Translations under genes and position numbers: made by a program | Source of the DNA: Porites lobata | Lineage: Eukaryota > Cnidaria > Anthozoa > Scleractinia > Poritidae | Direction of reading: 5' to 3' | Length of the DNA stretch: 64,000 nt | Assembly: GCA_942486035.1 (NCBI GenBank) | Contig: CALNXK010000006.1 | Location: 3,354,501 to 3,418,500 of the forward strand | Part shown: positions 22,430 through 34,900 of the stretch, piece after piece | Position numbering within the stretch: position 1 is the stretch's first letter | Layout of the letters: every line of letters begins with the position of its first letter | Notes under the pieces: generated by a model | The model's input: only the letters and a program-made list of their open reading frames with translations | The model's database searches: none | Told to the model about the DNA's origin: nothing

Positions 22430-22729
22430 GCGACAACGCAGTCAGCTGACAGAAGCTCATAACTGTGGGCACGGTATCAGCCCCTTTCCTTACAAAGTCC
22501 ATCCGTGAAAAACAAAGCAGGCACGAAATTTTCGAGTGTACTGTAACGCCGCGAGTTAACTCAAATTAAGTAACTAAGTTCTCTTATAATGACGAAAGCA
22601 CGGCCCAGATGATGAAAATGCGATTGTATGAACTGAGACAGCTCAATCCAAGGTTGGAAGCATCTTTGCATTATCCCTGCTACTTCTTTAAGATTTTAAG
22701 GAATGACTGACAGGTACCCGGCAGGTTAT

Positions 22730-22853
22730 CTTTAATAAAACTTTTACACGTGTAATTTACTAGTGTAGCTATTGTTCTCAGACTCTAAAACAATAGCTAC
22801 ACTTGTAAATTGCACGTATAAAAGATATTTTATTAAAGATATTGAATTGACCC
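22730..22853. mobile_element. Decayed foldback MITE, copy 2
   Basis: Equivalent of 2780-2899. The left terminus GGGGTCAA is deleted and the right arm carries a small insertion (ATTTTATTAAAGATATTG), so the hairpin is weaker. Confidence 0.6.
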
Positions 22854-23067
22854 CAGGTTACATTGGAACTCGCGACTTCCTGCTCAGCAACCAGGCTTGT
22901 TACTGACTCGTCCCCAGTAGCCTTCGCGTAACGCGTGGGGCCGGGAGTAGTACTGATCACCACTAAGGCGAGGCTGGGACGAGTCAGGGCTTCAGTGTTA
23001 CTCCCGCGTTACGTTTATTGTTTTTAAGTCACGTACTTATAGTAAAATATCATAGTTGCAATACCTC

Positions 23068-23150
23068 TAGCCTGTGAACAGGCCGTTGGTCGAGCAGGGA
23101 ACTACTGTAGCTATATTTTTTCCCCAAACAGAGAGCCTGTTCACGGGCTT
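23068..23150. mobile_element. 83-bp MITE with 9-bp TSD, only in block copy 2
   Basis: The termini AGCCTGTGAACAGGC and its near-complement GAGCCTGTTCACGGGCT bound the insert. CAATACCTC flanks both ends (23059-23067, 23151-23159). Copy 1 of the block has the uninterrupted site (CAATACCT near 3105-3112). A 9-bp TSD is characteristic of Mutator-like elements (inference). Confidence 0.75.
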
Positions 23151-23245
23151 CAATACCTCATGGATCTTTCCTATAAGAAATGCAAAGTCTAAGGTTTTTA
23201 ATTAATAATTTTATTTTTCTTATAAGGTGACTTTACCTTTGCCTA

Positions 23246-24024
23246 GAGGCTGTTTACATGGAGGGCCGGAAGATCCTAGAAGGCGGAACAAGTTTTTGTT
23301 GGGTTTACAGCCATGATGCAGAAATTTTGGTCCGTGTGCCCAAGAAGAGAAGGAGTTAAAGATGGCCGGAGTAAATAACAAAAATGCAATAACTAGCAGT
23401 ATTATAACAATAATCAGCTCGTGATAACGCCAAACGAAATTTCCGTGATTAACCACTGAACGACTCACCATTTTTTTTGTACTCAATGAAAGCCCTTGAG
23501 TGAGGAGGTGCACTCAACGCGTAATAAAACCGACTGGTTCTTTCTTGCCGGATCTCTAATGTGGAGATATGCTGGAGCCAGACGTCACTGACTTGAAGCG
23601 GGAATTCAAACAAAACTGAATTGCAAGGCTGGCAATAGGGCAGAGCGGCTGACTAATTGAAGTCAATAATTTGGCTAACAAAATTAGCCTTCCTCAGGAC
23701 CAGTAGAGTTACACTGAAAGAGCTGTGACCCTGAGGAAGGATGTCGTTTTGTTAGCCAAATTAGGCCTCAAATGAACAAGCCCTTCGTCTTCGTGCCAGC
23801 CTTGCACTCAGTTTTGTATTATTTTTTTGCTGGTTTGTTCCTTAAGTACTAGGATCTTCCTGCCTGCTCTCAGCTAGGACTAGTACTAGGAAGATCCTAG
23901 CGCTAGGGACAAGTGCAACCCTTTGTATGCAATTAAACTGAACGGAGAAAACATGGCGCTAGGATGATCCGCCTTCTGGGATATTCTAGGTACTATGATC
24001 TTCCTCCCTCCATTCATCAGCCCC
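23246..24024. mobile_element. TIR element (Harbinger-like), copy 2
   Basis: Counterpart of 3194-3949 with the same CTA flanks and imperfect termini (GAGGCTGTTTACATGG at left). It contains the same internal CCTTCCTCAGG hairpin near 23680-23760. Confidence 0.65.
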
Positions 24025-24329
24025 CTAGTCCCGTAGGGCGTCTTTCCAGGCCCTCTCGGTTAATGAGAGCTAGAGAGGCCTGACAAACATTCTCTCTTGG
24101 GCCTAAGGAAAACGCACTTGCCGCATATTCATCCAAGATGGCCAAAGGCCAGCTGCCATTCCAACGCAACGGCAAGTCCATAGTAAAGCTTTTGGGCTCA
24201 AGAAAGTAAGTTTTCTTTTTATTATCTAATTATTTTACGATTGATGTTTTACCTCACAGTGATCCATATTAAATAGCGGTCAAATAATACTATTTGCCAA
24301 CGACTATTCATTTTAGCCAATGTCAGTAT

Positions 24330-24736
24330 TAATAAATTTATTTACCAGCTTTTCTGGACACAGGCCTGCCCAGAGGGAATTTGCACGAACGGGATTCAGG
24401 TCCCATGCGAGGTGCCGTCGCTACCCAATTCCACAACACGTAAAGGTTGGCCACACCACCGGGGTCTACGACCTCTACTCTTTTCGAATAGTGATGTGGG
24501 TTCTTTTACGTCCCATGAAGAACAAACCAGTTAAAGTACGGTGTTGTGAGACGGGGCCTACGGTTTTTCGTCCTTATCCGAGAAGACTAGAAAGTCTAAC
24601 CATTTGCAAATGTCATTACAAAGGGAGGACTTTCTCCTCAGTTATTTAAAGAACCTGAGTGTTGATCCGGTCGGGATTTGAACCCGCGAACCCCGCTCGG
24701 CAGACCGACGCTCTCCCTACCGAGCCAACCAGGCGG
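24330..24736 (-). mobile_element. tRNA-derived SINE, copy in block 2
   Basis: Minus-strand head with a better preserved B-box (GGGTTCAAATCCC) and A-box TTGGCTCGGTAGG. The body carries GGGACGTAAAAGAACCCAC. The T stem pairs better than in copy 1, but the acceptor stem still does not close, so it is not a tRNA gene. Confidence 0.7.
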
Positions 24737-24744
24737 CAGTTTCG

Positions 24745-25196
24745 CCCGGGGGGGCACTTGGGTATTTTTTGGGTGGGTATGTGCCGCCCGGGACTCAAAA
24801 TTGGCACCCTGTTCTAAAAAAAATTCCCCCTAAATTGACACCCCGTTCTACAAATGGGCCAATTAATTATAGCCCGTTCTAGAATTAGCCCTGAAACTGA
24901 TACCCCGTTCTAGAAATGGGCCAATTTTTTATTCTCCGTTCTAGGGTGCAACAAGAGTACAATAGTCTGCTTGTTAACGCATTGAACCGTATTTTTAAAA
25001 GCAATCAGTCCTTGAATAATTTCAATTTTCAAATGGCTGCTTACAAAACTGGAGCTTTCGCGCGTTCGATATATTATACCCCGTTCTAGAAAACCCCTCT
25101 GAAATGGATACCCCGTTCTAAATCAGGAGCTCCAAATTCACGACCCCGTTGGGCGGCACATACCCGTATAGGTAATGTATGGGAGTACCCCCCAGG
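24745..25196. mobile_element. CCCGTTCTAGAA-type MITE, ~450 bp, only in block copy 2
   Basis: The ends are inverted: GGGGGGCACTTGGGTAT..GGGTATGTGCCGCC at left and GGCGGCACATACCC..GTATGGGAGTACCCCCC at right. The interior repeats CCCCGTTCTAGAAATGGGCC. The flanks CAGTTTCG (24737-24744) and CGGTTTCG (25197-25204) look like an 8-bp TSD with one change, and copy 1 has the single site (GGCGGTTTCGACC near 4936). Fragments of this family occur at 27832-27915 and near 28600. Confidence 0.75.
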
Positions 25197-26149
25197 CGGT
25201 TTCGACCCTATCATCTATTTGCGACCTTTTGGAACCCGTTTAATTCCATGCAGCCTGTCATTGCTAAAACATGTGTTGGTCAAGGTCAAATTTGCTAATG
25301 ATAATAGCTTTACACAAGAGCGATTTGCGTTTCAATTTCGAAAAAAACTATTGTTATATTAATAATGGCTATTTTATTTTCGAAACTTAAAATCGTAGTA
25401 CGTGCCATTTGTATATGACTAGAAAGAAAATTCGATCCAGCACTATATCTCACGTATCGATAAACCGTGATCGAAAAACAACATATTAAAGATATATTAT
25501 CGTTGATATTATTGTATCCTAGCTTTCAGACTGAAATTTTATCTGAATGGTATATTAGGAATTTGTGGTCAAAATTGTTTGCTGACTCAGGTTGAAGCGT
25601 ACAGCATTAGAAAACGTGACGTGACTCAGGGACGCTCCATAGATAATTTGTAGGATGTCCATCTGCGCGCGCAATAACGTAATATTCACCTAGCGCCTTA
25701 ATTTTGTATTTCAAAAACATTGAATGCTACAAAATGTAATAACCCTTTGGAGATGAATTCAAGTTGTTCGAAATGTCAATGTGCACTCATTACCTGGGTT
25801 CAGTGATACAAAGTCATATTTAAGGATATATGCTGCACTGTTAATTAGAATAAATAAATAAAAATGAAAAATTACATATCTAGCCCTGGGAAACCCTCAG
25901 CTAATAGGGGACAACTAAGCAGTAAAAAAAATATAGCATAAAAAGTTTGAAAACTAACCGTATCGATGTTAAATGAACTAAGAATCTAAAACTGTACATT
26001 TATTAAAAGATTTAAAATGTATATTAAAAATAATATACACCAGCAATGACAAAAGATTGAGGACAAATGTCTTTAAGGTGAACACAGTATTATAAACATG
26101 AAATCTAGGAGCTGCATAGATAGCAGCCTGGGCAACCAGGTTTTAAGAG

Positions 26150-27260
26150 GATCGATAAGTCACGCTTTTTTTCAGCTTTTTTTTATTATTATTATTTTTT
26201 GTAATTCAGTCAGTGGAGATGTTCCCGCTTTTTTTTGTTTTCAGAACAATTCCTCATAAAGCACACAGTAACCTTTCCTATGCATGCAGAAATCAGCATT
26301 CAATCGAGGGAGCGCTCGGGTGTCTTGCTGGGTCCTCCTACCTCTTTTAATGGTTATAATTACTGTGGATAATTCTAGCCACTGGAAAGAAATATATCTT
26401 TATCCGTTCATCGGATAACTCATTAGGGTATTGCTGTCCAATGAAATGTTTTATCTCATAGATAACGCTTATCCAACGGTACTTTTGAATATTTATCAGG
26501 ACCAGGGGGATATTCCTGTGGCTTAGACTGAACTGTTAAAAAGATTCTGGCTTTAGAAGTCACTTGACGATAAAAAGATACTCACTCCACTTACCTTGCA
26601 AAATTTGAATTTTAAAGTCCCTGTGCTCATTTGCTTAAGAGGTTTGTTTCTCTATGAAACTTTCAATTGTTGTTTTACTTTATATATTTTTAGCTTTTCC
26701 ATAAAACCTACTAAAATTCCCAAGCGTATCCAAGCAACAAACGACAAGAAAAATATTCTACGGATGAAAAACGTCAAGTATGTGGGATTCTTCAAACAGT
26801 TTTGAGTGGCATTTTTGGCAGCTAAAGACGGCTGCACAAATACACACAATCAATGGGCGTTTCCCATTGGTTCAAAGAACTGCAAGTGAATAAAGTTTCG
26901 AACGTTTACATTATTTTTGTAGCCCTTGTTTACCTTATATATCCTACCCTCTGGCTGTGTTGACTTTTCAATTTTTTGTTCGTATTGAAAATTTATGAGT
27001 CGGTTAAAATTGTTTTTTACTTGTTTTAACAGTGGATATTAAACTGATCGGCACCAGTATACTCATACAGATACAAACTGCCTTCTTCCTCCGTTTGATA
27101 CGAGTCAAACTGAAAGAACGTTTAGCCAGTTTTTCAAGCTGAATTTTTCGAAGATTTTGGAAACTTCTAGTCGATTCGAACATATCCAGGAGGGGGAAGG
27201 GGTAGGTTAGAGGAGAGGTAGACACAGTACCTCTAAATATATCCATCAAAGCGGACGATG
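26150..27260. other. No gene seen
   Basis: AT-rich intergenic sequence. The short frames here have no recognisable features. GATAACTCATTAGG / CCGTTCATCGGATAA near 26400-26480 suggests old repeat material. Confidence 0.4.
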
Positions 27261-27264
27261 AGGT

Positions 27265-27479
27265 CACCCCATGTAAAGGAATCCGGATTCCCGAATAAGA
27301 GAATTTTTTTTCTTGTGGAATCCGGAGTCCTGGACTTTGGAATCCGGAATACAGCCCCTGAAATCCGGAATCCCACTAACGGTAGAATCCAGAATCCAAG
27401 TTTCACTTACAAAGAAAACGGAATTCACTGTGCGGAACAGTCTCGCCAGAATCCAAGACTGTCTTGGATTCCCTTACAA
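27265..27479 (-). repeat. GATTCC-rich dispersed element, copy c (reverse orientation)
   Basis: Begins CCCCATGTAAAGGAATCCGGATTCC and ends TTGGATTCCCTTACA, so the termini are inverted repeats of ATGTAAGGGAATCC. The interior is an array of GGAATCC units with spacers matching the other copies in reverse order. Confidence 0.75.
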
Positions 27480-27550
27480 GAGATGAATGATATTTCTAAA
27501 ACGTTCTGACCCCAATGGTTTTTTCTTGCCTGCAAAGAAGGCGTAGTTTG

Positions 27551-27915
27551 CAGGGGCACCCAACGGGAAATTTTGAGAAAAAGACCTAAAAACAACAACA
27601 AAGCATGAATAAAGCTTTCCGAAGCCATTTTAAGCATTTTGGGAGATTGCTGGGAAAAATTTTTCTGTTCCACACCCCCAGCAAGACTGACGGAAGAGTT
27701 CCCAGCCAGCAGGGTGCACCTACAACATTCAACCTGACTGACTGGGAAGTTTTCTGCAGACGTATGTCCAGAGCCAGTTTGGGTGTGGTCATAGGGCAAA
27801 ATTCAGTCCTTCAGTAGGCGGGGGGTGGTAGGCGGGGGGGTTCTAGAAAAATTTCCCTAAAATTGGTTCTAGAAATGGGCCAATTTTTTATACTCCGTTC
27901 TAGGCCCTAAAACTG
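27551..27915. repeat. Fragments of two MITE families
   Basis: CAGGGGCACCCAACG at 27551 is one terminus of the 6-bp-TSD family but has no partner terminus nearby. From about 27832 a G-rich run, GTTCTAGAAATGGGCC and ACTCCGTTCTAGG form a truncated copy of the 24745-25196 family. No gene is present. Confidence 0.5.
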
Positions 27916-28734
27916 AAAGAAAGGTTTGTCAACAAGAGTACAAGCACGTATTTTTACCTTGAATACTTTCAAAGCTATTCTAAACATCAAATCCCCACAG
28001 ACCACTCTGACGTCACTATTTCCCAGCAACCATTTCTTTTTAAGGACATATCATTTTTTCCAAATACCCCAGCCACCAAAAATTAGCCTGAAGAACAAAT
28101 ATTTTGAGGAACAAATCTTTTAATTGGGCACTCCCTAATTTGCAGAGGGAAGGATGATTTTTTTTTCGGAAAAAATGATATCCCCCCGTCTTTGAAGTTG
28201 AAATTGTTTCCATTTAAAAACGCATTCTCTACAGGCTTAGCTACTATCCACTGGATAACTTTCTATCCGGCGGATAATTGTACTTGGTTTCCCTGATGCT
28301 TATAGGTTAAGCGGTGAAAAAAAACCTCTAATTTTTTTGAACTTGTGGCTGTGAAGACAGGTTTGATGCTGGTAAATCCCCCATACGATATTGATTACAA
28401 ATTTAGTTTAATTAGTGCTCTGACAAATAAATTTTTACTACGATCAAGCACGCAAATGGTGTAGATGAATGCAAACGGGGAATGGTCTCAAACTTCTGTC
28501 CTCAGTTCTCGGAGAATCAAAAGCTTTATTAATATCTTACAATTATTTTGAATATTTATGATTTGATCACGTAAAGGGTAGTTTGTGATATTCTTGCCCG
28601 GGGGGACACTCCCTCTATATGGGGAGGCTCCGCCTGAAAGGGCTAGTTCAGGGTGTGCACTGAGGTAACTTAAACCGCAAGGCTGGGGTCCAAGGCCGGT
28701 CAGACTTTCAGCGGCCTCCTGTAGGGAACTTCGT

Positions 28735-29225
28735 CAGGGGCACCCAACGCCGGACTGTTTTCTGTAAAATATCTGTTCGGAGAGGTAGATGTTGCCTAGA
28801 ATTTTCTGTCAGTTGAGGACGGCTAAAAATTTCTAGATGACGTTCCATTCGTCGTACAATTTTCGAAGCTTATCTAATAAATTTCCTACAATTTTCTAAA
28901 GTTCTATTTTTCCATTTAACTCCTCAGGTTAGGCTATTTTTCGCAGAAAAAAAGAAACCTAACATTTTAGTATTCAAAAGTGTGATGAAGAAGAAGAATT
29001 AGCAAAATTCTCTCTTTCGTATTAAGTTAAACCGCATCTAAAATTTTCGGAAAAAAAAAAGAAGCCCTCGTAATTTCGAAAAGACTCAAGTTCCCCTAGG
29101 ACGACCCAACAAATACAAATTTTATAGCGCCGCTTAGTATGCATTTATACAGATATAAAATTACTCTGGATAGCCTAAAACGTGTTTTCACTGCATTTGG
29201 GAGGAACCGTCGTTGGGTGCCCCTG
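28735..29225. mobile_element. MITE with CAGGGGCACCCAACG termini, 6-bp TSD CTTCGT
   Basis: Starts CAGGGGCACCCAACG and ends CGTTGGGTGCCCCTG. CTTCGT stands immediately outside both ends (28729-28734, 29226-29231). The interior contains AAATATCTGTTCGG and AATTTTCGGAAA-like motifs shared with 46087-46482 and 59140-59538. No ORF. Confidence 0.85.
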
Positions 29226-29231
29226 CTTCGT

Positions 29232-31720
29232 GGCAAAGCATCATCGACGGTCCTCGATGGAGGAGTCGTTATTTCGGCGAGCTGAAATTCATGCTCTGCG
29301 CTCGCTTTTGTTCAGTGAAGAAAAGCAGTAGTTAGAGGAGGATTGAAGCATTTGAATTTACGGCTGATTTCCTTCAATTGATATGCAAGACCTTAGCCCC
29401 AGGTAACCAACCTTCCGGAACGAACAACTGCAAAACTAAAACTCGCTGGAATCGCCCTGAAACGGCCGAAAATGCTAAGAAAACACCATAAATTTAGACA
29501 AGGAGACTAGGTAAGGAATTCTAATATATTTCTATTACTATTTTTGCCCCCTAAATAACGATCGCTGAAATCTCCATACAACAACGATTCTTACTCGTGA
29601 ACTTGGGGTACCTGTGGTATAACAAGGATAGGGAATTCACGAGTATTGAGTATATGGAAGAGAGAAAAATCGAACATTAAAGTTTTTGATTGGTGGCCGC
29701 TAGCATTTCTCATTTTGTCGCTGCCGATACAATATTTTCATGTTGTTCTTCCAAAAAATGTCTCCTTTTTTATCTCTGACGCTCTAGATCTCTGTCGTCC
29801 TTTTTCTCTTTGAGCTTCGCTGGCCTGCCGCCTATTTTCTCTTGCTCTACATTCTAAATTTGTGGACATGACTATTAATCTAAGCTTAATACTTTAGACA
29901 ACACGAATACAGAAACAATTTCCGCTTTTCGTTTTCGTCTTTATTGACTCTTTAGTTGTCTCTGCTTTACAAGATGCCGGTGGCAATGCAATTTCCCGCC
30001 AAAATAACCTGGAGTTGTATTTGGGTTGCCATACCTTTTGATTGAGTTATTTGACATTGGTTTGCCTGTGCCTCTGAAAAATTAAAAATGATAAAATAGG
30101 AAACAACAACCGAAAACAAAACAATGAGTGATTCGACAGGAACACTTGAAAATAAACTTGGAGAAACGAGAGAACCACATCTATCATTTTGTGTTTGTGC
30201 TTGTCTCCTGTTGGGAAACATCTGTCACTTGACTTGCAAGCAGCGAGCTAGTGTTCTGCTAGGATCACTTATGATAAACTTAGACGAGGAGAATAGAGGA
30301 CTCTCGCAGGAAATCGTTGTCTTTGAGCTTCTTGAATATGTGCGACTCTTTCAGAATTTGAATCGGTTAAGAATTTACTTATTGCGGTTTTGTGGTCACT
30401 CATCTATCAAAGGCAATTTGCTGTCAAAATGAGTTTCAATATTAACGCTCGCAGAAAAAGAAAATGAACCTTTATTCATAAAAGCAGTTCTTATATTTAT
30501 TTAAAGTCTTAACGTACTATGACAACCTTCAATTCCCAAAATGAGCTGATGAAGTTTTGGTCGTTTTAAATTACACTTTTCCGCCATAAATGTCCGACTA
30601 TGCCAACTTGCCAAAGATATTTTGCCCCTTTATGTAAATAAATACAGCGGTACTAGTGGATAACTAAAAAGAGTATATATACCACAAACATAAATTTAAT
30701 AAGTTATAGACGAAGCCCAAACCCAAACTTCCAGGTTTTTTGTGCTTGTTATTTGACTAAGAAATCAATAAGATGCTTTACGCTAAAAAACAAAACCTAC
30801 TGCTTTTGCCGTTAATAGATAGGCGTTAGTATTTCTTTCCATGAGCAATAATTGCGGTAAATTAGTATGCAGTTAAAACCTAATTAATGCAAAGTATTTT
30901 TCTTCTTCCCGTGGATTAATCTTGAACCTGAAGTAGTTAACAAGCTCTAAAGCCTCCACAAAACTCCTATCGGACTCTAAATGGCTTGATTAATAAAGAA
31001 AGCAAAATTTAGACCAGCGGATATTTTGACTTAGAACTGGGACTGCCAGAAAAGTCAAGATATTGGGCTGGTTACTCGAGGCGGAATCAGTAATCAGCAC
31101 CAGCGCTTGTTTTGAATTCTTACACGAAATACCTACAAGGGTTTTGGTATTCCCAACATTTGTATTACTAACGCCGTTAGACCAGATCTGCTTTAGATGA
31201 AGATTTGGTTTGATTTCCCGATGTTATCTCAAGAGCGAGAAACATATATAACTGCAAAACTAGCGGCGCGCATCAGACATAGCACCTGTCCTCCAAAAGG
31301 CGACCATAAAATTCGGTTGGCAATGAGGGAACTCGCAAGAAAAAATATCCTTTCGCTAATACTGCTGGACCTGTCCTACGAAGAAGATGTCACATCAAGC
31401 TTGTAACGAAAGCTATTGTTATCATCATGAAGTTCGATGTTTCATTAAAATCTGTCCTCTACCCCCGTCCTATCTAAATTCATTAACTAGCTATCTTCCT
31501 CCTAAATCTCAATATTTTCCTCGATCGCTTTGATAAACAAGCTAAAAGGGAGAAGAACAATGCTGTAAAGGTTCGTTTCTGCGCTTCAATTTCTTATTGA
31601 TGACTGAGACCAAAATGTATTATGCGAACGTCTTGGCTTTTGGCGCATTCACCTAAAGAGAGAATATTGCAAGGATACAAAGCTGACGCGTTGCGTGTTT
31701 TATCTTCTACTTTCGTTTTT
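29232..31720. other. No gene supported
   Basis: AT-rich intergenic DNA. A 102-codon frame at 30124-30432 starts with ATG but has no recognisable motif and overlaps an equally long frame on the other strand. Confidence 0.4.
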
Positions 31721-31727
31721 CTTTGAA

Positions 31728-31897
31728 GGGCTACGAGCGCGAACGCAGGTCTGCCCAACTAACAAAAATTGTACACCGCATCACCCCGCACATGCGTGGG
31801 AAACGCGCAGAGCTTAGCCTGTTTGTGTGCTGTGTGGTGGCTTTGCTCTGGGAGAACTGCCTTCGTGATCACAGTTGCTCCAGTGCATTGTAAGTAT
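31728..31897 (-). ncRNA. U1 snRNA-like gene A (stem-loop II divergent)
   Basis: Read on the minus strand it begins ATACTTACAATGC at 31897, the end that pairs with 5' splice sites. Stem-loop I follows with loop GATCACGAAG, the U1-70K site. Further on are an Sm-type site AATTTTTG and a 3' hairpin with loop CTGCGTTCGCGCT. Length is about 170 nt, close to human U1 (164). Stem-loop II closes (CAGAGC..GCTCTG), but its loop reads CACACAGCACACAAAC and lacks the TTGCAC core bound by U1A. It is probably a variant or an early pseudogene. Position 9 is A. Confidence 0.85.
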
Positions 31898-31920
31898 GGC
31901 AAGACTTCTCGGTTTCTCTC

Positions 31921-31956
31921 CTTTTATAGCCTATTGCGGTAACTGGTAATATGGGA
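31921..31956 (-). promoter_or_regulatory. U1-A promoter: TATAAAAG and PSE-like TCCCATATT
   Basis: TATAAAAG occupies 31928-31921, at -31 from the RNA 5' end. TCCCATATT begins at 31956, -59. Both spacings match genes D and F. Confidence 0.65.
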
Positions 31957-31989
31957 TGTCCATTTGTTTTCCTCAATATCATCTTAAAA

Positions 31990-34900
31990 CTGTCCAATTC
32001 GGCCCCGAACTTCTAATGCGCAGGCTTGAAATGCAAAGTATTTGGGCATGCGTGCAGTAGATGTTCGAGGCATGCCTTGCGTCTTTCACTACTCTGAAAG
32101 TTTACCGGTTTTATAGAATGACATCCGCATGTGAAGTTTGTATTAAAATCGAGCCAATCACAAGTATCAGACCAAACAGATAGGAAGAAATATTTTTGGT
32201 ATCGTGTAGCAGTTTGGTGTTCTGGGTGAATTAAGCTTAAGCCTCTCTCTCAGCACAACTTGAGTAAAGTAACCATTATTAGGCCTACAAGCCCAAGCAT
32301 TGGTGGTAAATTTGTCTTCAGTTACTTATACTAACGTTCGTGCAAAACCACCCTGGGCTCGTAATAAGCTTTACAGCCATGTTCTTCTCTGAAATCGAGA
32401 ACATTGGGTAAAAATTAGTCATACGATTTAATGTTAAAAACGTTAAATGCCACATCATAATCATTGCTCAAAGTTATATTAGTCGTGAATTCCGCTTTTC
32501 ATGCACAGGTTTTCTGTCTGTCAATTGCAATACTAGAGGTTATAAACGAGTAATTTCTCCTAAAGGTTTTAGTAAAACATATTCAGCACATCATGATAAC
32601 AACATCACTCAGTCAACAGGGTTTCAATTTCCACTGATGAATGTTCAGGTTCTCTTAACTATCTTCATAAAGCAAACAAAAATCAATTAGGGAGGATATG
32701 CGGTGATGTCAGGGCTTAAAATAAAACAGAACTGTTTCAAGGTAATACAAATGACTATATATATGGCCTTGTGTTTTACAACTTATCGGATGCAGTGAAT
32801 TCATTTGACTTTCTATTGATCCTACAAGACAAAGTTTCGGCTAGACAAAAATGTTATTGTTTTCATTTGCATTAAGCCACTGGAGTCTCTCAAAGCACCT
32901 ATATGGCTCTTCATGTATAGAAATAAAACTACTGCTTTTTACGAGGAAATGAAAAGCCTTTGAAATAGCGGTGTCAACAATAGTAGAAAATTTCTCCAAA
33001 AGTGCAAGTCAGAGCAGAATATGAGTGAAATCGACACATTGTCTAAAATGACTAACTGGAAAGATTCTCTTTTAGCACCCGGCATATATGGCAAACAGAA
33101 GACATGTTGAGTCGGTTTTCATTATTTACTGTTTTCTTATTATTTTCAATATATTTCGTTTTTCGCGCAGAGTGCCTTAAATTAAGACTTAAAGTAAAAC
33201 TGCTATCCATTATCAGAATACTGAAGAATTGTAAGAATTATTCTTATCGTAAGCTGTTCTTTGTTAACTAAAATGAACTTAAAGTTTCTTTCTTTACAAG
33301 AAAAAGAGTCTATTCATTTCCTTATGTGCTTTCACTCTGGTCAAATTTATTCTTTTTAAAACAAAAGCAGCTTTCATACAGAAATTCTCATCTGCCAAAC
33401 ATATTGTTTGCTCGTGAAATAATAAAATATTAAAAAGCGTCAAGTGCCCTCAAAGTCATTTCCAAACTTCCATTAGTAAAATTGACTTCAATAAATTATG
33501 TTTGACGAGTCTTGGCACCTCGCTAAATGCATGACGACTGCGAGCTAAGCTTATTAGTCAGCGGGTGTGATGTGCACACCTGTTTCAAATATTCTACTGC
33601 CCATGCGCAGGTCTATACAATTAGGCCAGTAACAGAGAGAAAGCGTTTTTAATTTCCAAGGATATTGTTGCGATAATTCTATTGGGTATTTAAAACTTAA
33701 CCGGTTCCATGTAGATAAAAACAATCAACGCTTTTTTAAGGGTTTAGACTTTTCTTCACCGGCCGCTAACAGGTTTTCAAATTCACCTGTTAAATATGCA
33801 AATCTTAAAAACTTCCCTTCACAAATTGGACAAACCCGTCGCGGTGAATCTCTCAAATATTTTTTCTTTAGAAGTTCTCATCTTTTTTCTTATCGTTCGC
33901 CTATCTTATAATCTAGAATTATCGAAGACAGCTAAAAAACAAAGAGGTCTAAATAATGCCTTTTTTAAATCCCCATCGAACAAAATTCTATTTGTTAAAG
34001 AAAGACCTAAAGAACTAATTTGGAGAGGCACAATCAATCATCTGTGTGTCTTTTCTTGTTCCTGGAAGAATAGCCAATTAGGAATAAATTTACACTGATC
34101 AAAGGAACCAACATAAGTTTCATGAAAAAAATATGAAAGCGATGCCCGATTGACAAGCTGCCAATCACTTGTCATAAGTCAACCAATGAGGTTAAAAAAC
34201 AAGAAAAAAGGGCGGCTTCTCTTGTTACTGATGACAGCCGTCTTTGTATTTAAAAATATAAGAAATCAGCAGTGGGTCTTAAACATCCTCAGCGGGGACA
34301 AAACTCGTTGTTTTATTGCAGGATTGGCATTCACCTCGCTCGAAGGAATCATTTTCCCGCAAAATTCAGTCAAATAATCGAAGGAAAGAAGTAGCCGAAG
34401 ACGGATAACCTCGATCATTTTGTTACTATTGTACAGATTTTAATTTTACTCATCGACAAAATTAGTATTATTACAGACAGACATACTATTTTAACGCGCT
34501 TGCCATTCTCCAGAATTGACTACCCGTTTATCTGTAACATATAATACTTCCTCTTGCCGTCTTTTCATCTTGTAATGCTTAATATGAATCTTATTATCCT
34601 CCTTTCCTGTTTTCAGTGTTGGTCGCTTTATTAGTAGCTACGCGCGGTTTGTTAGTATAAAATATTGTTAGTATCGAACGTTTTCTTCTGAGTATCAGTA
34701 ACATCTGATCTGTATTCTTTTCAGTATTGCTTCTTTTCATGTCTGTAAAGTATGTTTGAAATACGTCCCAACTAAGGCAAGCATTCACAAGATTTTCTCA
34801 AATAGTCTTTTACTTTCCCATGCAAGGTTAAGAATCATCCTGCATCGCAGAAAAATCATGAAGAAGTACTGGAGGACAAAATAATTGTACGTAGACTGAA

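Larger units (their letters stand above)
21508..26149 (+). repeat. 4.5-kb duplicated block, copy 2
   Basis: Direct-orientation counterpart of 1489-6000, very similar throughout. Differences include two insertions with target-site duplications (23068-23150; 24745-25196), a single unit in place of the 125-bp tandem duplication, and small indels. The shared GATTCC element, TIR element and SINE sit at the same internal positions, so these predate the duplication. Confidence 0.85.

Noticed and set aside
30124..30432. 102-codon ATG frame on the plus strand
   Set aside because: No recognisable motif, no nearby exon partners, and a similarly long frame on the opposite strand; chance is the simpler explanation.
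33796..34098. 100-codon plus-strand frame
   Set aside because: AT-rich, low-information peptide with no motif or splice partners.
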